In this document: positions 23,280-33,885 of the stretch, piece after piece
Layout of the letters: every line of letters begins with the position of its first letter
Position numbering within the stretch: the stretch's first letter is position 1
Assembly: GCA_945948555.1 (NCBI GenBank)
Contig: CAMFBM010000004.1
Coordinates: 1-64,000, forward strand
Direction of reading: 5' to 3'
DNA length: 64,000 bases
DNA from: an uncultured Bacteroidales bacterium
Lineage (GTDB): Bacteria > Bacteroidota > Bacteroidia > Bacteroidales > UBA932
Made by a program: the position numbers and the translations under genes
The notes under the pieces: model-generated
The model's database searches: none
Told to the model about the DNA's origin: nothing
Seen by the model: only the letters and a program-made list of their open reading frames with translations

Positions 23280-26200
23280 ATGAAAACCGGGAAATCACTC
23301 ATATTTGCACTGGTCACAGCTATGTTCCTTGCCGCTGTGCAGGCATCCGGACAGACCGGGAGCCTCGTGGTCAAGGGAACTGTTGTGGATGCATCCTCAG
23401 TACCTGTACCGGGAGTTGTCATCTTTGTAAAAGACGGTTCATCGGGATCCGGCACGATGACGGACGGGAACGGGGAGTTCCTGATTGAGGCTCAGACTGG
23501 CAATGTCCTCGTGTTTTCGTGTATGGGCTACAAAGCCATTGAGATGCAGGTTACATCAAACCTGCAAACTCCATTGCGTGTGGTGATGGAAGAGGAACAG
23601 CTCCTTATTGAGGAGACTGTCGTTGTCGGCTATGGAGTTCAGAAACGTGAGAGCGTAGTGGGAGCCATCACAAACATCAAGAATGATGATTTGATAAAAG
23701 CCGGCACCAGTTCCCTGAACAACTCCCTTGCGGGAAAAGTAGCCGGACTGACAGTCTTTTCAGAAAGCGGAGCCCCGGGAGAGAACAATGCCACACTCCT
23801 GGTGAGGGGACTCTCCAGCTGGAACGGCAGTGCTCCTCTGGTGATGGTTGACGGGATTGAAAGGGAGATGAGTTCAATATCACCGAATGACGTGCAAAGC
23901 ATATCCGTTCTCAAGGATGCTTCAGCCACAGCAGTGTATGGAGCCAAAGGTGCCAACGGAGTGATTCTGGTCACCACAAAAACAGGTTCTAAAGGAGCTC
24001 CCCGCTTCTCGGTGAAAGTGGAGCAGGGAATAAACACACCGCTGTTCATCCCATCGCACGTGGATGCCGTCACGGTCGCTTCAATGGTCAATATAGCGAT
24101 GAAGAATACCCAGTCATTCTCTTCCGTCTTCTCGGACGAGGTGATTTCAAAATACGCAACTCAGTCTGATCCTTTGCGCTATCCGGATGTGTCCTGGTAT
24201 GACATTCTTCTCAAGGACTTTGCGCTGAGTACGGATGCGAATCTGTCAATGACCGGTGGAACGGACAAGCTAGCCTATTATCTCGGCGTAAGCTATTACC
24301 ACGAAGATTCCATTCTGAGAGAAATCACCAAGGGGACCAATTTTACGAGCGACAGAATCACCTACCGTCTTAACCTTGACTGGAACATCACTTCCTCGAC
24401 CCACCTGTCGTTCAAGGTGGGCGGAGTAACCGACGTAAGCAAGAAACTGAAAAGTGTAAGCAACTCCTCTGCGGTTTTCAGCACCATATATCAGGCCCCG
24501 ACCATTTCATACCCTGCCTATTACCCCGAATGGGCGATGCAGCAGTATCCGGATGCCAACTATCCCGGACTCGTCGAATTCCGTTTCGGAGGAAACCAGG
24601 GTCACAAATACTCGAACCCCTACAGTATGCTGGGTAATCCTGATTACAGGCAGAGTGTGGGAAACCGCCTTATGACCGATATTGTTTTCAAGCAGGACCT
24701 GGATTTCATAACCAAGGGACTGTCGGTTTCTGCAAAATTCGGACTGACCTCCACATATACAAGAATATCCCAGGACGTAAGAGCGTACGCGGCACAGTAC
24801 AATATCAACTGGGATCTGTATGACCAGGGGTCGGACAATTACTGGGTTCCGGTAAACAAAAGTGATCAATTTGTGTTCAGTCAGAGCCCTTACGCAGTCA
24901 CCCAGGACAATTCTGCCTACGCAGTTTCATATATCACATATTTCGAAGCATCTGCCAGTTACAGCAGAAAATTCGCCGATGCCCATTCAGTCTCAGCACT
25001 GGCACTATATAACCAGAGACAGCAGACAACTGATGCAGGATTTCCCAAAAGAAACCAGTCCTTTGTCACCAGACTGACATACGATTACAAGGGAAGATAC
25101 CTGATTGAAGCCAATCTCGGAATTACCGGCAGCGAACAGTTCTCTCCAAAATACCGCTATGGGGTCTTCCCTTCAGTGGCAGTCGGGTATGTCCTTTCCA
25201 AAGAAAAATTCTGGAAGGAGGCGATGCCCTGGTGGAGCCGTATGAAACTGCGATATTCCAACGGCCTGGTCGGAAGTGACAAGGCTTCATCCAACTGGCT
25301 CTATTATTCATCCTGGTCAAGGAACGGCAGTTACATAACGGAAGATGCTGCGGCCAATATTGAAGCCCGATGGGAAACTGCACACAAACAGGATCTCGGG
25401 ATTGAGATGGGATGGCTGGATGACAAACTGCTTCTTGAAGTGGATTTGTATGACGAAAAACGCAAGGATATGCTTATGCCGCCTGTAGTGACACCTCTGG
25501 TGGGAGTCAAATACAAGGATGTCAACACCGGAGCCCTGAAAAAACACGGATTCGAGGTGGAACTGAAGTGGAATGACAGGACAACGGGAGGATTCGGATA
25601 TTTTGCCGGTGTAATGCTGGGACTCAGCGAGAACAGGATTACAAATTACGGGGATTCCCCGTATGCTCCGGATTATCAGAAATATGTAAACACGCCGCTG
25701 AATTCAGCAAGAACGGGCTCAACCCTTGTTGACGACAGATATTTCAACAGCATTGACGAAATACACGGTTATCCATTATATACTTCGGAATGGACCAATG
25801 TCGTTCCCGGAGTCTATAAGTTTTTGGATTATACCGCAGACGGAAGTCTCAGCCAGTCGGACCTGCACGTTTTGAGAGGATCTACCTATGCTCCGGGCAT
25901 TTATTCCCTGAATTTCGGCTTTGATTTCAAGGGATGGAGTTTCAAGACCCTGTGTACCGGGACAATCGGCAAGTATATAAACTACCGCAGATCGGCCATC
26001 ATTCCTTTCTATGCCGGAGATTACGTGGTTCATAAATCGCATCTTGACTACTGGACTCCGGTCAATCACAATGCAAGTGTTCCTGCATTGTCCCTTTCCG
26101 ATGAAATGTATGCCTGGGCTGGAGGAACATCCGACTGGCCGGGGTATGATCTGGCTCTTGACGGATACACCTGGAAAAAATCCGACTATTTTTCAATAAA

Positions 26201-26402
26201 GGAGGTTATGCTTGCCTACACTTTCGACGGCAAGATGCTGAAGCAAAAACTGGGAGTCAAGGCTCTGTCGCTGGGTGTCACCTGCAACAACCTTTTCACC
26301 TTCACGGAATTGATGGAACAGGATCCTCAACGCCTGACAACGGCAGACAATTATTATCCGACAATGAGGATGCTCAAATTCAGTCTAAGTCTGTCATTCT
26401 AA
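23280..26402 (+). CDS. SusC/RagA-type TonB-dependent outer-membrane receptor 1
   Basis: This is a 1040-residue protein. The start at 23280 gives signal peptide MKTGKSLIFALVTAMFLAAV; the frame is open further upstream but overlaps the BACON gene. Residues ~33-115 form a CarboxypepD_reg-like domain (VKGTVVDASSVPVPGVVIFV). IEETVVVGYGVQKRESVVGA is the SusC signature, and the plug contains VMVDGIEREM, SISVLKDASATAVYGAKGAN and GVILVTTK. A 22-strand barrel ending in Phe follows. It imports oligosaccharides with SusD 1, encoded 13 nt downstream, energised by TonB-ExbBD. Confidence 0.95.
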   Translation: MKTGKSLIFALVTAMFLAAVQASGQTGSLVVKGTVVDASSVPVPGVVIFVKDGSSGSGTMTDGNGEFLIEAQTGNVLVFSCMGYKAIEMQVTSNLQTPLRVVMEEEQLLIEETVVVGYGVQKRESVVGAITNIKNDDLIKAGTSSLNNSLAGKVAGLTVFSESGAPGENNATLLVRGLSSWNGSAPLVMVDGIEREMSSISPNDVQSISVLKDASATAVYGAKGANGVILVTTKTGSKGAPRFSVKVEQGINTPLFIPSHVDAVTVASMVNIAMKNTQSFSSVFSDEVISKYATQSDPLRYPDVSWYDILLKDFALSTDANLSMTGGTDKLAYYLGVSYYHEDSILREITKGTNFTSDRITYRLNLDWNITSSTHLSFKVGGVTDVSKKLKSVSNSSAVFSTIYQAPTISYPAYYPEWAMQQYPDANYPGLVEFRFGGNQGHKYSNPYSMLGNPDYRQSVGNRLMTDIVFKQDLDFITKGLSVSAKFGLTSTYTRISQDVRAYAAQYNINWDLYDQGSDNYWVPVNKSDQFVFSQSPYAVTQDNSAYAVSYITYFEASASYSRKFADAHSVSALALYNQRQQTTDAGFPKRNQSFVTRLTYDYKGRYLIEANLGITGSEQFSPKYRYGVFPSVAVGYVLSKEKFWKEAMPWWSRMKLRYSNGLVGSDKASSNWLYYSSWSRNGSYITEDAAANIEARWETAHKQDLGIEMGWLDDKLLLEVDLYDEKRKDMLMPPVVTPLVGVKYKDVNTGALKKHGFEVELKWNDRTTGGFGYFAGVMLGLSENRITNYGDSPYAPDYQKYVNTPLNSARTGSTLVDDRYFNSIDEIHGYPLYTSEWTNVVPGVYKFLDYTADGSLSQSDLHVLRGSTYAPGIYSLNFGFDFKGWSFKTLCTGTIGKYINYRRSAIIPFYAGDYVVHKSHLDYWTPVNHNASVPALSLSDEMYAWAGGTSDWPGYDLALDGYTWKKSDYFSIKEVMLAYTFDGKMLKQKLGVKALSLGVTCNNLFTFTELMEQDPQRLTTADNYYPTMRMLKFSLSLSF

Positions 26403-26415
26403 ATCCTGGATTCAA

Positions 26416-28299
26416 ATGAAAAAGTTCAAACATATTCTCATACTGTCTGCCCTTTCGCTTGCCGTTACTGACTGCAAATGGCTTGATGTTGACCCGGAAC
26501 TGGGACTTGACGACCAGACCGTCTTCGGGACTTATGCCAATTTCAGGTCATATTTCCAATGGCTTTATGCCGACAATTCCGGCAGTAACAAGGAAAGCAT
26601 ACTGTATGCCTTCCCGATGTATGCAGACTTCCTCACGGACTATTCCTTCTCCTGGTACAATACGACGGATATGTCCGATGCCGGGAAAATGGGTGTCACC
26701 CAGCAGTATTTCAAGCAGGGAGTTATTACTCAGGATTTTCTTCGTGCCGTAAGCTTTGACACCTCAAATTCCGACAAGCCTCTGGCGAAGGCTATGTTTT
26801 CGGCAATCCGCAGATGCAACATCACCATCCAGAATATAGATATGTGCACAGATGCGACAGAGCAGCAGCGCAAGGACCTTTTGGGACAAGCATACGCCCT
26901 GAGGGGATTCTGCCATTTTTCGCTCTGTCGTTTCTTCGGAGGAATGCCATATCTGGATCATCCGCTGGGACCGGAAGAGTCCTGGGATCTGCCCCGTCTC
27001 AGCACCTATGAGACCTACCGCAAGGCTGCATACGATTTGAAGAAGGGATATGAACTTCTGAAAGAGGCCGGATATATGAGGAGAAATTCTCCTTTGGCCC
27101 TCAATTCCTCTACATTGAATGAAATAAACGGAGCTGCTGCTGTAGCTCTATATGCAAGAGCAATGCTCTATGCAGCAAGTGATTACAGCAATAGAAACGG
27201 AATTAAAGACTGGGAGGAAGCTGCATCTGCGGCGGCATTGGCCATAAGTGAAGCTGAAGAAGCCGGCTTTACCCTTACGGCGGCCGCAGATTATTCCAGG
27301 AACTTTCTGACACAGGAGACCACAAATGAGAACCTGTGGACATACAGCGTACAGAAGAATGACACGGACATCAATTTCAGCAGCCTGATGGCTTATCCGC
27401 AATCAGGGAGTGACTCGGGTTCATCCGGAGTCTGTCCTACCCAGAACTTCGTGGACAGGTATGAAACCATTTACGGAGAGTCTCTGCTTACGGCAGAAGA
27501 CCGCATGGCAGCAGCTGCCGCAGGCCATTACAACGAGCAGGATCCCTATACCGGACGTGACCCGCGTATGGATCTCACCATTGTATATGACGGACAGATC
27601 AATCCCTACACAAAGGAGGGGGTAATAAATATCTGCTTTGACCCGTATGCCACTCCGAAGCCAAGATGGATTCCAAACAGCTTCGGCAACAACATAGTAA
27701 GTTTCGGAATAGATTGGGGAACAAGGGACAATGATATTTACGCCTATTCCAATACCGGCTATTACTGCAAAAAATACTGGAACGGCAATTTCGGACTCGG
27801 ACAGAACACACAGCACTATCACACGGATCCCATCATACGCCTTGCCGAACTGTACCTCAATTATGCTGAAGCGGTAAATGAGGCTTACGGTCCAAACGGC
27901 AGCGTTGCCGGATCGCCCTACACAGCCTTGCAGGCAGTGAATCTTGTAAGGGACAGAATCGGGATGCCGGATGTACTTGCAATCTACACGGGAGGTAAAG
28001 AGACCTTCAGGGACAGAATCCGCAACGAAAGGTGTGTGGAACTTGCCTTTGAGGGGCACCATTATTACCACGACATCCGCAGGTGGAAAATAGCTGATCA
28101 GACAATGGGACAGGTCTTGTATGGGATGCTCATAGAAAAGACTCAGGCAAATGTCACCTATCCCAACGGGAAAAAATACACAAGGACAGCATTGCCGAAC
28201 AATCGGCAATGTCAGTGGAAAGACTATATGTACTTCCTGCCTTTCCCGGACAAGGAGGCCTACACGATGACAAATTTTGAAAACTGGACCTGGAAATGA
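26416..28299 (+). CDS. SusD/RagB-type glycan-binding lipoprotein 1
   Basis: This is a 627-residue protein. The lipoprotein signal is MKKFKHILILSALSLAVTDC. The SusD N-terminal region (WLDVDPELGLDDQTVFGTYA) and TPR-like helices (RGFCHFSLCRFFGGMPYLDH) are followed by the C-terminal family blocks DPIIRLAELYLNYAEAVNEA and RNERCVELAFEGHHYYHDIR. It forms the lid over SusC 1. Its stop overlaps the next gene's start by 4 nt. Confidence 0.95.
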   Translation: MKKFKHILILSALSLAVTDCKWLDVDPELGLDDQTVFGTYANFRSYFQWLYADNSGSNKESILYAFPMYADFLTDYSFSWYNTTDMSDAGKMGVTQQYFKQGVITQDFLRAVSFDTSNSDKPLAKAMFSAIRRCNITIQNIDMCTDATEQQRKDLLGQAYALRGFCHFSLCRFFGGMPYLDHPLGPEESWDLPRLSTYETYRKAAYDLKKGYELLKEAGYMRRNSPLALNSSTLNEINGAAAVALYARAMLYAASDYSNRNGIKDWEEAASAAALAISEAEEAGFTLTAAADYSRNFLTQETTNENLWTYSVQKNDTDINFSSLMAYPQSGSDSGSSGVCPTQNFVDRYETIYGESLLTAEDRMAAAAAGHYNEQDPYTGRDPRMDLTIVYDGQINPYTKEGVINICFDPYATPKPRWIPNSFGNNIVSFGIDWGTRDNDIYAYSNTGYYCKKYWNGNFGLGQNTQHYHTDPIIRLAELYLNYAEAVNEAYGPNGSVAGSPYTALQAVNLVRDRIGMPDVLAIYTGGKETFRDRIRNERCVELAFEGHHYYHDIRRWKIADQTMGQVLYGMLIEKTQANVTYPNGKKYTRTALPNNRQCQWKDYMYFLPFPDKEAYTMTNFENWTWK

Positions 28300-31070
28300 A
28301 AAAGTTTGGATTAACCTTTATAATGTTCTGTGTGTCATCGCTTTCAGTCCTTGCGGAGGCACAGCCCCCCAAGGATAGCCTTGTTTTTATGCCCTGGGGT
28401 GGCAGCATATCGTATGAACGTTCCACGGGCAGTTTCCTCAGTCTGGATTCTCCATCCCTTGAAAAGAGCGTCCAGTCTGACCTGATGAACAGGCTTACAG
28501 GACTTGTCCCCGGCCTGGAAATAACTGAAAAGGCCGGTTTCGGCCTGCCAAACTACCATTTCCGTAATCTGGATTCAGACCAGTTCAACGTAAGGATGCG
28601 GGGAAGGGGGAACGTGGTCTGCATTGTGAATGACCTGTGCATTCCGTTCGGACAGCTGAGTCTGGAGGCTAACCAGATTGAATCAATCACCTTTCTGACA
28701 GATGTTGCTGACCGGGCAAGATACGGAGCTCTGGCATCAGACGGGGCTCTGCTTATCAGGACAAAGGGAGGAGGTTATGATACTCCTATGAAAATCCATC
28801 TGGATTTGGAATGTGGTGTGAGTATGACGGACCGGGTTCCAGAATGGGTTGACGGAGTGGACTATACCTTGCTTAACAATTCTGCCAGAGAGGCTTCCGG
28901 CAATTATGATCCCCAATTCACCCAGTATGCCATCCGAAGGATTGCTGCTGGCAATCCATACGATGAACGATATCCCAATGTTGATTACAAGTCTCTGATG
29001 CTCAATAATTTCCTTCCTGTTTCAAGAGCGGCATTTGACATCGGTGGCGGAAGTTCCAGGGTAAGGTACAATTTCTCTTTCAGCGGACTGTATTCCTCTG
29101 ATGTGGTAAAGGCATCCACTCCCGTAGATTGGAGCAAATTCAATTTTACGGCAGGGCTTGGTGTCAGGGTAGGAAAATATATTGAAATTTCAGCGGATTT
29201 TTCTTCAATGCTCTATTTCCGAAGATACTCCAGGGTGAACTGGTACGACTACCGATCCGTTCCGGCGACAGCCTATCCTCTTGAAATGAAATCTCAAACC
29301 GGTAACAGAATCTACGGAGTAAGCGCACAGTTCCCGCAGAACTACTATGCCCTGGCGCAGGAAGGCGGATTCAGAACGAACAGGATGAGGTCAGGCCTTG
29401 TCAACGTTGCTATGGATGTCGATCTTTCCCGATTGACACCCGGGCTCAAATCCAGAACCTGGCTGGCTTCGTCCATATTCTCGCAGACCACCGTGGGGAA
29501 AGATGACGATTATCTGGGATATTACTGGGTGCGCTATGACGGATTCGGGCAGATATCATCCCACAAGGGAGTGAAAGCCTCCGGGAAATCCACATTCTCC
29601 ACCTTCACCTTCCAGAATCTTTCACTCTATGAGAGATTGAACTATGACAGAACCTTCGGCCGGCATTCACTGCTGGCGGGGCTCACATTTACAATGGGCA
29701 GCGCGTCCACCAAGGATGACGGATACAACCAGAGACAGATGTATTCGGTCCTGGATGTGAATTATTCATACGACAGGAGGTACACCATTGAATTTGTCGG
29801 ACTTTATTCCGGTTCATCCCGTTACTCCCGGGAGAATCGCTTCGCTTTCTTCCCCTCCGGAGGGGTATCCTGGATGTTGTCAAACGAGGATTTTATGAGG
29901 GATAGCAGAAAGTGGCTGAACAAGTTGAAAATCCGCTCTCAGGTGGGAATGAACGGACAGACAGATGTCTTCGGGAATCCGTACCAATACCGGGCTGACT
30001 ATTCCTACAATGGGGATATGTGGTTCGGCCCGATTGGTACCCAGTCCTCCTATTTCGGAACGGAAAGATGGGTGGCCTACAAGACAACCATTAACCGTAT
30101 GGCCAATTCCGAATTGACCTGGCCGAAAGTATTCCAGGCTGACCTCGGATTGGACTTTGATTTTCTGAATATGTTTTCCCTGAAGGTAAGTGCTTACTAC
30201 AAAAGGCTTTATGATATCATTACGGATGTCTCGTCGATTACTCCGGGAGTTTTCGGAACATCAGGTATCACGCTTATGGACAATTATACAGCACTGAAAT
30301 TGAAAGGGCTGGATATCAACCTCTCCTTTTTCCGGGAGGCAGGGGATTTCAGGATTGGAGCATCGTTCAACGGTACAGTCTCACGCTGCGTCAATGACAT
30401 AGTTCTGGAGGACAATGTCCTTTACGATTATCAAAGGAAGGTCGGTACGCCGGTTGATACATACTGGGGGTACAGATGCATAGGAAGATACACGGAAGAG
30501 ACCCTTGATGAATACCCCGCCCTGACCTCTGCAATCAAGCCCGGAGATCTCATTTATGAGGATGTCAACCACGATGGCATCCTGGACGGCAACGACGAGG
30601 TTAACCTGGGCAATACAAGTCCACGATTCATATATTCGCTGAATCTGAGATTCGGTTGGAAGGACCTGGAACTGGATCTAGTCGGAACGGGGCGGGCCGG
30701 GTACAGTATTCCTATGACAAATGTCTGGTTCTGGAACGGCTGGGGAGACGGGAACTATTCGGCCTTTGTGAGAGATAATGCTGGCGGGGCCTATCCGCGT
30801 CTGGACTATGTGCACTCTGACCAGAATTTCGTTGCATCCGATTTCTGGTTAAGGAACGGGGCGTGGTTCAAATTGCAGAATGTGGAATTGTCCTATAACC
30901 TGCGCCTGGACCGTGTAAAATGGCTGGAAGGGATCCGCTTCTCCGTCAGAGGGGGCAACCTCCTGACCCTGTCTCCCGTTAAAGATGTAGATCCGGAAAA
31001 TATTGATGCCGGAGTAACTGCCTATCCGTTGCTCAGGTCTGTGACCGGAGGGATCAGATTCACATTTTAG
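28296..31070 (+). CDS. Short SusC-like TonB-dependent receptor 2 without the N-terminal domain
   Basis: This is a 924-residue protein with signal peptide MKKFGLTFIMFCVSSLSVLA. The CarboxypepD_reg domain and the VVVGYG signature are absent. After about 45 residues it goes directly to a plug-like region (LMNRLTGLVPGLEI, VCIVNDLCIPFGQLS, QIESITFLTDVADRARYGAL, ALLIRTKGG). A SusC barrel with LGNTSPRFIYSLNLRFGWKD near the end follows. The loss of the N-terminal domain sets it apart from SusC 1. It may import a second product or depend less on standard TonB contacts; this is inference. It is followed by its own SusD. Confidence 0.88.
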   Translation: MKKFGLTFIMFCVSSLSVLAEAQPPKDSLVFMPWGGSISYERSTGSFLSLDSPSLEKSVQSDLMNRLTGLVPGLEITEKAGFGLPNYHFRNLDSDQFNVRMRGRGNVVCIVNDLCIPFGQLSLEANQIESITFLTDVADRARYGALASDGALLIRTKGGGYDTPMKIHLDLECGVSMTDRVPEWVDGVDYTLLNNSAREASGNYDPQFTQYAIRRIAAGNPYDERYPNVDYKSLMLNNFLPVSRAAFDIGGGSSRVRYNFSFSGLYSSDVVKASTPVDWSKFNFTAGLGVRVGKYIEISADFSSMLYFRRYSRVNWYDYRSVPATAYPLEMKSQTGNRIYGVSAQFPQNYYALAQEGGFRTNRMRSGLVNVAMDVDLSRLTPGLKSRTWLASSIFSQTTVGKDDDYLGYYWVRYDGFGQISSHKGVKASGKSTFSTFTFQNLSLYERLNYDRTFGRHSLLAGLTFTMGSASTKDDGYNQRQMYSVLDVNYSYDRRYTIEFVGLYSGSSRYSRENRFAFFPSGGVSWMLSNEDFMRDSRKWLNKLKIRSQVGMNGQTDVFGNPYQYRADYSYNGDMWFGPIGTQSSYFGTERWVAYKTTINRMANSELTWPKVFQADLGLDFDFLNMFSLKVSAYYKRLYDIITDVSSITPGVFGTSGITLMDNYTALKLKGLDINLSFFREAGDFRIGASFNGTVSRCVNDIVLEDNVLYDYQRKVGTPVDTYWGYRCIGRYTEETLDEYPALTSAIKPGDLIYEDVNHDGILDGNDEVNLGNTSPRFIYSLNLRFGWKDLELDLVGTGRAGYSIPMTNVWFWNGWGDGNYSAFVRDNAGGAYPRLDYVHSDQNFVASDFWLRNGAWFKLQNVELSYNLRLDRVKWLEGIRFSVRGGNLLTLSPVKDVDPENIDAGVTAYPLLRSVTGGIRFTF

Positions 31071-31073
31071 AGT

Positions 31074-32846
31074 ATGAGTATGCGTAAATTCACACTATTG
31101 ACAGTCGTCCTGCTGACAGGGTGCTCATTTCTTGACCCCCTGCCTGACGGAAGTTACAATAACGAGAATATGGAAGATCACGTAAAGCTTCTGAGAGGTT
31201 ATGTGGACAAGATTTACTGTGACTTTCTGCCAGTCAACTATGCCAATCAGTACAATCTCGGATTGTCTGCGGCAACGGATGATGCACTGTACAGGATTGA
31301 AACCACTTCCTGGCGAAAATTTTCCAACGGAACGGCACTGATGTCGGAAAACCCCTTTGAAAGTCTTTGGAACAATTCATACAAGGCGCTCAACTACGCA
31401 AATCTTTTTCTTGAAGACAATGTGGGATACAACACCCGTTACCTTCTGGACGATGCCTCCGACAAAGCCTACCGGAGTTTTCTCCAGGGGAGTGCCTACG
31501 GATTCAGAGCCTGGTTCCACTTCTGCCTGCTCAGGGCATTTGCCGGAAGAGGAACGGACGGCAGGATGCTGGGAGTGCCGATAATGACTCTGCCGTCAAG
31601 GGCAGAGAATATGGATTACGAGACAATAGTAAGGCCCGCTCTGGATGAATGTGTGGAACAAATCCGCAGGGATTGTGACTCTGCGTATTTTTACCTGCCA
31701 TACAGCAACAGAGATTATCCCGGAGAGTCCGGGGGAAATATAACCCCTTCAGGTTCTGCATTATACAAAGGACTTGACAAAGTAGCCATAGATGCCCTCA
31801 GGGCTGAAATCTTTCTTTTCCGGGCAAGCCCGGCATTTAATCTCGAAGCCGGGAAGGAGTGGTATGACAGCGCCGCCTTCTATGCTGCAAGAGTAATTCG
31901 TCACAAGATTGAAAAGGAAGGTGCGCTCCCGGGAGGTTTCTCGACAACAAAGAAATTCGGATGGTACGAATGCAACAGTCCTGAGATAATATGGGCTTCA
32001 AGACATTCAACAGCCGTAGATACCGAGAAATGCTGCTATCCTAAGAATTTCGGCGGCTCGGCCAATATAGTGCCCACCCAAGAACTCGTGGATGCCTTTC
32101 CGATGAACAACGGATATCCCATTACTCACCCGTTGAGCGGCTATGATCCGGCAAACCCGTATTTGAACCGGGATTCCCGATTCTATGACGATATCTTCTA
32201 CAACGGAGCCAAGGTAAATCGTTTCTCCAACTCCAAGTTGATGTACACGTTTAATACGGCGGAGGGTGGAGCAGACGCTCCGGGCAGTTCACAGGTGTCC
32301 CCGACGGGGTATTATATCCGTAAATTTCTATGGCTGGGATGGAACCCCTTTGATGCCAAACCTGACACCGGTTACCGGTGCAATTACCTGCTCCGCTGGA
32401 CAAGGACCTGTCTGGTGTTTGCGGAGGCAGCAAATATGCTGGTAGGTCCTCTGACCGAAAAATATGGATATACTGCCCGGCAGGCACTGTCCTGGATAAG
32501 GAGCCGTGCCAATGAAATGACTTATGACTCATATCTGGATCTGGCTTCAAACAATCCGGAGGAATTTCAGAATCTGGTCAGGAATGAATGGAGAATAGAG
32601 ACCTGCTTTGAAGGAGACCGGTATTACAATCTGAGGAGATGGGCCAAAAGCGTTGGGGAACTCAATATGACTCTCCACGGGGTTAAAATTACGCAGGGAT
32701 TCTCCGGAGGGAGTGATATGGAATACGATTACACAACCGTTGTGGAGAGACTGAAATATCCTTCTCTCTGGTCTCCGGTTCCGTATATGGAAATCAGAAG
32801 ATGCCGTAATCTGATACAGAACGAAGGTTGGGAAAATTGGAAATGA
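31074..32846 (+). CDS. SusD/RagB-type lipoprotein 2
   Basis: This is a 590-residue protein; the start is at 31074 or 31080. The lipoprotein signal is MRKFTLLTVVLLTGC. It is SusD-like: FLDPLPDGSYNNENMEDHVK at the N-terminus, GSAYGFRAWFHFCLLRAFAG in the helical part, and RNEWRIETCFEGDRYYNLRR at the C-terminus. It is 3 nt downstream of SusC 2, so the two should form a second transporter complex. Confidence 0.93.
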   Translation: MSMRKFTLLTVVLLTGCSFLDPLPDGSYNNENMEDHVKLLRGYVDKIYCDFLPVNYANQYNLGLSAATDDALYRIETTSWRKFSNGTALMSENPFESLWNNSYKALNYANLFLEDNVGYNTRYLLDDASDKAYRSFLQGSAYGFRAWFHFCLLRAFAGRGTDGRMLGVPIMTLPSRAENMDYETIVRPALDECVEQIRRDCDSAYFYLPYSNRDYPGESGGNITPSGSALYKGLDKVAIDALRAEIFLFRASPAFNLEAGKEWYDSAAFYAARVIRHKIEKEGALPGGFSTTKKFGWYECNSPEIIWASRHSTAVDTEKCCYPKNFGGSANIVPTQELVDAFPMNNGYPITHPLSGYDPANPYLNRDSRFYDDIFYNGAKVNRFSNSKLMYTFNTAEGGADAPGSSQVSPTGYYIRKFLWLGWNPFDAKPDTGYRCNYLLRWTRTCLVFAEAANMLVGPLTEKYGYTARQALSWIRSRANEMTYDSYLDLASNNPEEFQNLVRNEWRIETCFEGDRYYNLRRWAKSVGELNMTLHGVKITQGFSGGSDMEYDYTTVVERLKYPSLWSPVPYMEIRRCRNLIQNEGWENWK

Positions 32847-32850
32847 TGCT

Positions 32851-33885
32851 ATGAAAAGAATCTTTGCAGAAATATTGGCGGCGGGATTGCTGTTGACCTC
32901 CTGCTATGGGGATTACACGATGGATTATGAATATTCGGCAGTGTATGCCGCATACCAGTATGACCTGAGAACATTCGTAATAGGGGAAGGTATGAAATTC
33001 GATTTTACGGTAGCACTGGGAGGAGTGGTTGAAAACACAAGGGACAGAAAGGTAAGGGTGGTTGTGGAGCCGGATCTTCTGAGTTGTGACCTGTCCGCAT
33101 TTTCCTCGAAGGGGGATGTAAAATCCTTTACTGCACTGGACGGTCTGAGGGGGAAGGCAGGGCTTGGTACCTTGAGCCAGTCATATGTAAGCAAGGCAAT
33201 GGCATCAGTCTCTCAAATCAGCCCCTTGCCTGCTTCGTGCTATGAGCTGGAAGGAATCGACAATCTGACGATTCACGAGGGAAGACATACGGCAGCGGTA
33301 ACAGTCAGGGCTAATGACAATCTTCTGGAAGACGCTAATGCCTTTACTCCTTGCTATGCCATAGGCTTCAGAATAGAGGATGCCGATACAGACCTGATCA
33401 TAAAGGAAAAGTCGTTTGAAATCATTGCAGTCAAATGTGAAAACCGTTTCTGGGGGAACTGGATTCACGGAGGCAGGACTATAGTCAAAAATGACCTGAC
33501 CTCAGAGGTGATATCTGTTTCGGAATATGAAGCCGACCCGGCCCAGACCGATGACAAGCTCTATGTGCTCACGACCTTTGATGCATCTTCGGTCCTGACA
33601 AACACAATGCAGGGCAAAGAAGGAAGGCTGAAACTGACATTCAAGGGTAACGACATAGAGATCAGCTCTTACGGACAGGACCTGATTATTAACCCCATCC
33701 AGGGATGGCCGAGCCGCTTCAATGGTGCCACCCTGCTTCAGGACAGGGTGCTGAACCTGAATTACTGTTATTCAAATGGGGACGGCACAACGACTTATGT
33801 GTATGACACGCTTGAATTCCGCAACAGAATAAGGGACGGTATAAATGAATGGCAGGATGAAAACACTGAGAATTATGAGAAATAA
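32851..33885 (+). CDS. DUF1735/DUF4361-like surface lipoprotein
   Basis: This is a 344-residue protein. The lipoprotein signal is MKRIFAEILAAGLLLTSC. The N-terminal part (YEYSAVYAAYQYDLRTFVIG, then FTVALGGVVENTRDRKVRV) resembles DUF1735 proteins encoded after susD genes. The C-terminal part (FWGNWIHGGRTIVKN, later KLTFKGNDIEISSY) resembles DUF4361. Such pairs are seen in SusE-like accessory proteins. A glycan-binding role on the cell surface is inferred. The stop overlaps the start of the next gene. Confidence 0.65.
   Translation: MKRIFAEILAAGLLLTSCYGDYTMDYEYSAVYAAYQYDLRTFVIGEGMKFDFTVALGGVVENTRDRKVRVVVEPDLLSCDLSAFSSKGDVKSFTALDGLRGKAGLGTLSQSYVSKAMASVSQISPLPASCYELEGIDNLTIHEGRHTAAVTVRANDNLLEDANAFTPCYAIGFRIEDADTDLIIKEKSFEIIAVKCENRFWGNWIHGGRTIVKNDLTSEVISVSEYEADPAQTDDKLYVLTTFDASSVLTNTMQGKEGRLKLTFKGNDIEISSYGQDLIINPIQGWPSRFNGATLLQDRVLNLNYCYSNGDGTTTYVYDTLEFRNRIRDGINEWQDENTENYEK

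Noticed and set aside
27421..28209. 262-residue minus-strand ORF opposite susD 1
   Set aside because: It is antisense to a clear SusD gene and shows no recognisable family.
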